This document shows, one piece after another, positions 15,167-16,428 of a stretch of 16,428 nucleotides of DNA (its first letter is position 1; each line of letters opens with the position of its first letter). Both the position numbers and the translations under genes were made by a program. Source of the stretch: Phycisphaerales bacterium (GTDB taxonomy: Bacteria; Planctomycetota; Phycisphaerae; Phycisphaerales; SM1A02); the NCBI GenBank assembly GCA_007127615.1, contig SKZB01000499.1:1-16428 (forward strand), read 5' to 3'. Below the pieces are notes generated by a model that saw only the letters and a program-made list of their open reading frames with translations, ran no database searches and had not been told where the DNA came from.

Positions 15167-16396
15167 TCAGACCGCCGCGCTGCTTCGATTGGCGCGCTGC
15201 CCGGACGCCGCCGGCGCTGCGTGCGTGCGCAGATAGGTGATGATCGTCCCGGCGACATGGTCCTGCTGCTCGTCGGTCAGCTCCGCAAAGATCGGCAGCG
15301 CGATCGATTCCAATGCGATCGTTTCCGAATGGGGCAAGTCACCCCGGTTGTAGCCGAGCGCCGCAAAGCACTTCTGCAGGTGGAGCGGGATCGGATAATA
15401 GATCTCCGTCCCGATCTGGTGCTCGCTCAGGTGCCGGCGAAGCGCATCGCGATGTTCCGCCGGCACGCGAATGACGTACTGATTGTAAATGTGCTCGGCC
15501 TTCCCCGCGGCCGGCGCAGGCGTGATCAGGGGCAGCGCATCATCCTGCCACCCCTTCGCGCTGGTCGTCGCACCGGCCTCGGCGAACCGGCGGTCGTACC
15601 GCGCGGCGTTCTCCCGGCGTCCCGCGCTCCACGCATCGAGATGCGGCAGCTTGACCTTCAGGACCGCCGCCTGCAGCGCATCCAGCCGCGAGTTGTAGCC
15701 GACAAAGTCGTGATGATATTTCACCTTCGACCCGTGATTGCGCAGCATCATGATCCGTTCGGCCAGTGCTTCGTCGTTCGTGGTGACGATGCCGCCGTCG
15801 CCGTGGGCGCCGAGATTTTTGGTGGGAAAGAAGCTGAAGCAGCCGAGCGTCCCGCGCGTCCCCGCCCGCGCGCCGGTCGCATCCCGCGCCCCGATGGCCT
15901 GGGCGGCGTCTTCGACCATCGGCACCCCGAACTCCCGGCCGATCTCCAGCAGCGCCTCCATGTCCGCGCACTGACCGAACAGGTGCACCGGCATGATCGC
16001 CTTGAGCTTGCGGCATTTTTTCGCCGCGGCCCGCACCCCTTCCGGGTCGAGGTTGTACGTGGCGGGATCGATGTCCACGAAGACCGGCGTCGCGCCGGCG
16101 TTGTGAATGTAGCCGCCGGTGGCGAAGAAGGTGTACGACGGGCAGATCACTTCATCGCCCGGCCCGATCTCCAGAGCGCGGAGTGCGAGCAGAATCGCAT
16201 CCGAACCGGAGGCGCACCCCACCGCGTACGTGCAACCGCAGTAGCCGGCCACGGCACACTCGAGTTCGCCGACCTTCGGCCCGAGAATGAAGTACTGGCT
16301 GTCGATCACCTCATCGACCGCGGCGTGAATCTCATCGCGGATGGCGGCGTGCTGGGCCTTGAGGTCGAGAAGCGGAACGTTCGGAGGTGTGCTCAC
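15167..16396 (-). CDS. DegT/DnrJ/EryC1/StrS-family PLP sugar aminotransferase
   Basis: Seen: 409 residues starting with GTG. The family N-terminus V-P-L-L-D-L-K-A-Q is at 7-15. The cofactor pocket G-C-A-S-G-S-D-A is at 60-67, V-E-D-A-A-Q-A with Asp163 at 161-167, and the lysine region F-F-P-T-K-N-L-G-A-H-G-D-G-G with Lys193 at 189-202. N-Y-Q-type residues and E-I-Y-Y-P-I-P-L-H (331-339) complete the fold. Known: these enzymes aminate keto-sugars of nucleotide-sugar pathways (as WbpE, PseC or DesV), using glutamate as donor, to build surface glycans or glycoprotein sugars. Which sugar cannot be told. The length is usual for the family plus an extra polar Ala/Ser tail of about 15 residues. AGGA lies about 8 nt before the GTG. 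Upstream genes of the pathway would lie beyond the right edge. The transglutaminase-like gene follows 34 bp downstream. Confidence 0.93.
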   Translation of the reverse strand: MSTPPNVPLLDLKAQHAAIRDEIHAAVDEVIDSQYFILGPKVGELECAVAGYCGCTYAVGCASGSDAILLALRALEIGPGDEVICPSYTFFATGGYIHNAGATPVFVDIDPATYNLDPEGVRAAAKKCRKLKAIMPVHLFGQCADMEALLEIGREFGVPMVEDAAQAIGARDATGARAGTRGTLGCFSFFPTKNLGAHGDGGIVTTNDEALAERIMMLRNHGSKVKYHHDFVGYNSRLDALQAAVLKVKLPHLDAWSAGRRENAARYDRRFAEAGATTSAKGWQDDALPLITPAPAAGKAEHIYNQYVIRVPAEHRDALRRHLSEHQIGTEIYYPIPLHLQKCFAALGYNRGDLPHSETIALESIALPIFAELTDEQQDHVAGTIITYLRTHAAPAASGQRANRSSAAV

Positions 16397-16428
16397 GGTG
16401 CGAATCCTGATGAAATCTGGCGAGTCAG

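Overview
This window looks like chromosomal DNA from a GC-rich planctomycete-type bacterium, most likely of the Phycisphaerae class. That placement is an inference. The best clue is the secreted protein at 1437-3038, which ends in two dockerin-like calcium-binding repeats (a D-L-T-x-D-G-x-V-N-V-F-D-L-L pattern followed by W-G), a C-terminal module very common in that group. A system II cytochrome c maturation pair with very large periplasmic domains, a DUF1573 protein and many exported proteins fit the same picture. There are no phage, transposase, integrase or CRISPR sequences, so this is ordinary backbone rather than a mobile island.

Layout from left to right. (1) 10-1047, plus strand: a membrane-anchored YbbR/CdaR-like protein, closed by a clear intrinsic terminator at 1152-1191. 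(2) 1437-3038, plus strand: an exported cyanophycinase-family (S51) peptidase with a dockerin-like tail. (3) 3039-3199: a convergent gap with a perfect 30-bp palindrome that should end transcription from both sides. (4) 7773 down to 3200, minus strand: a two-gene operon for cytochrome c synthesis, ccsB/resB then ccsA/resC, overlapping by 4 bp. (5) 7774-8304: a 531-bp divergent region, the largest stretch without a gene. (6) 8305-8877 and 8986-10374, plus strand: a DUF1573 membrane-anchored protein and a DASS/SLC13 anion transporter. (7) 10604-10676: tRNA-Gly(TCC) with its own sigma-70-like promoter, followed by a small direct-repeat cluster. (8) 12348 down to 10846, minus strand: an acyl-CoA/acyl-ACP synthetase, diverging from (9) 12483-13253, plus strand: a SPOR-domain lipoprotein. 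(10) 15132 down to 13300 and 16396 down to 15167, minus strand: an exported transglutaminase-like protein behind a DegT/DnrJ/EryC1/StrS sugar aminotransferase that starts with GTG.

The genes mostly serve the cell envelope: assembly of c-type cytochromes (ccsBA), c-di-AMP or envelope sensing (CdaR-like), peptidoglycan binding at the division site (SPOR), nucleotide-sugar synthesis for surface glycans (aminotransferase), fatty-acid activation (synthetase), and exported hydrolase or transferase activities (S51, transglutaminase). Apart from ccsB-ccsA and perhaps aminotransferase-transglutaminase they do not form one pathway. I did not find a convincing new multi-gene system. The most unusual items are the dockerin-tagged cyanophycinase relative with changed pocket residues, the oversized periplasmic part of CcsB, and the exported protein with an intact transglutaminase triad and no assigned substrate.
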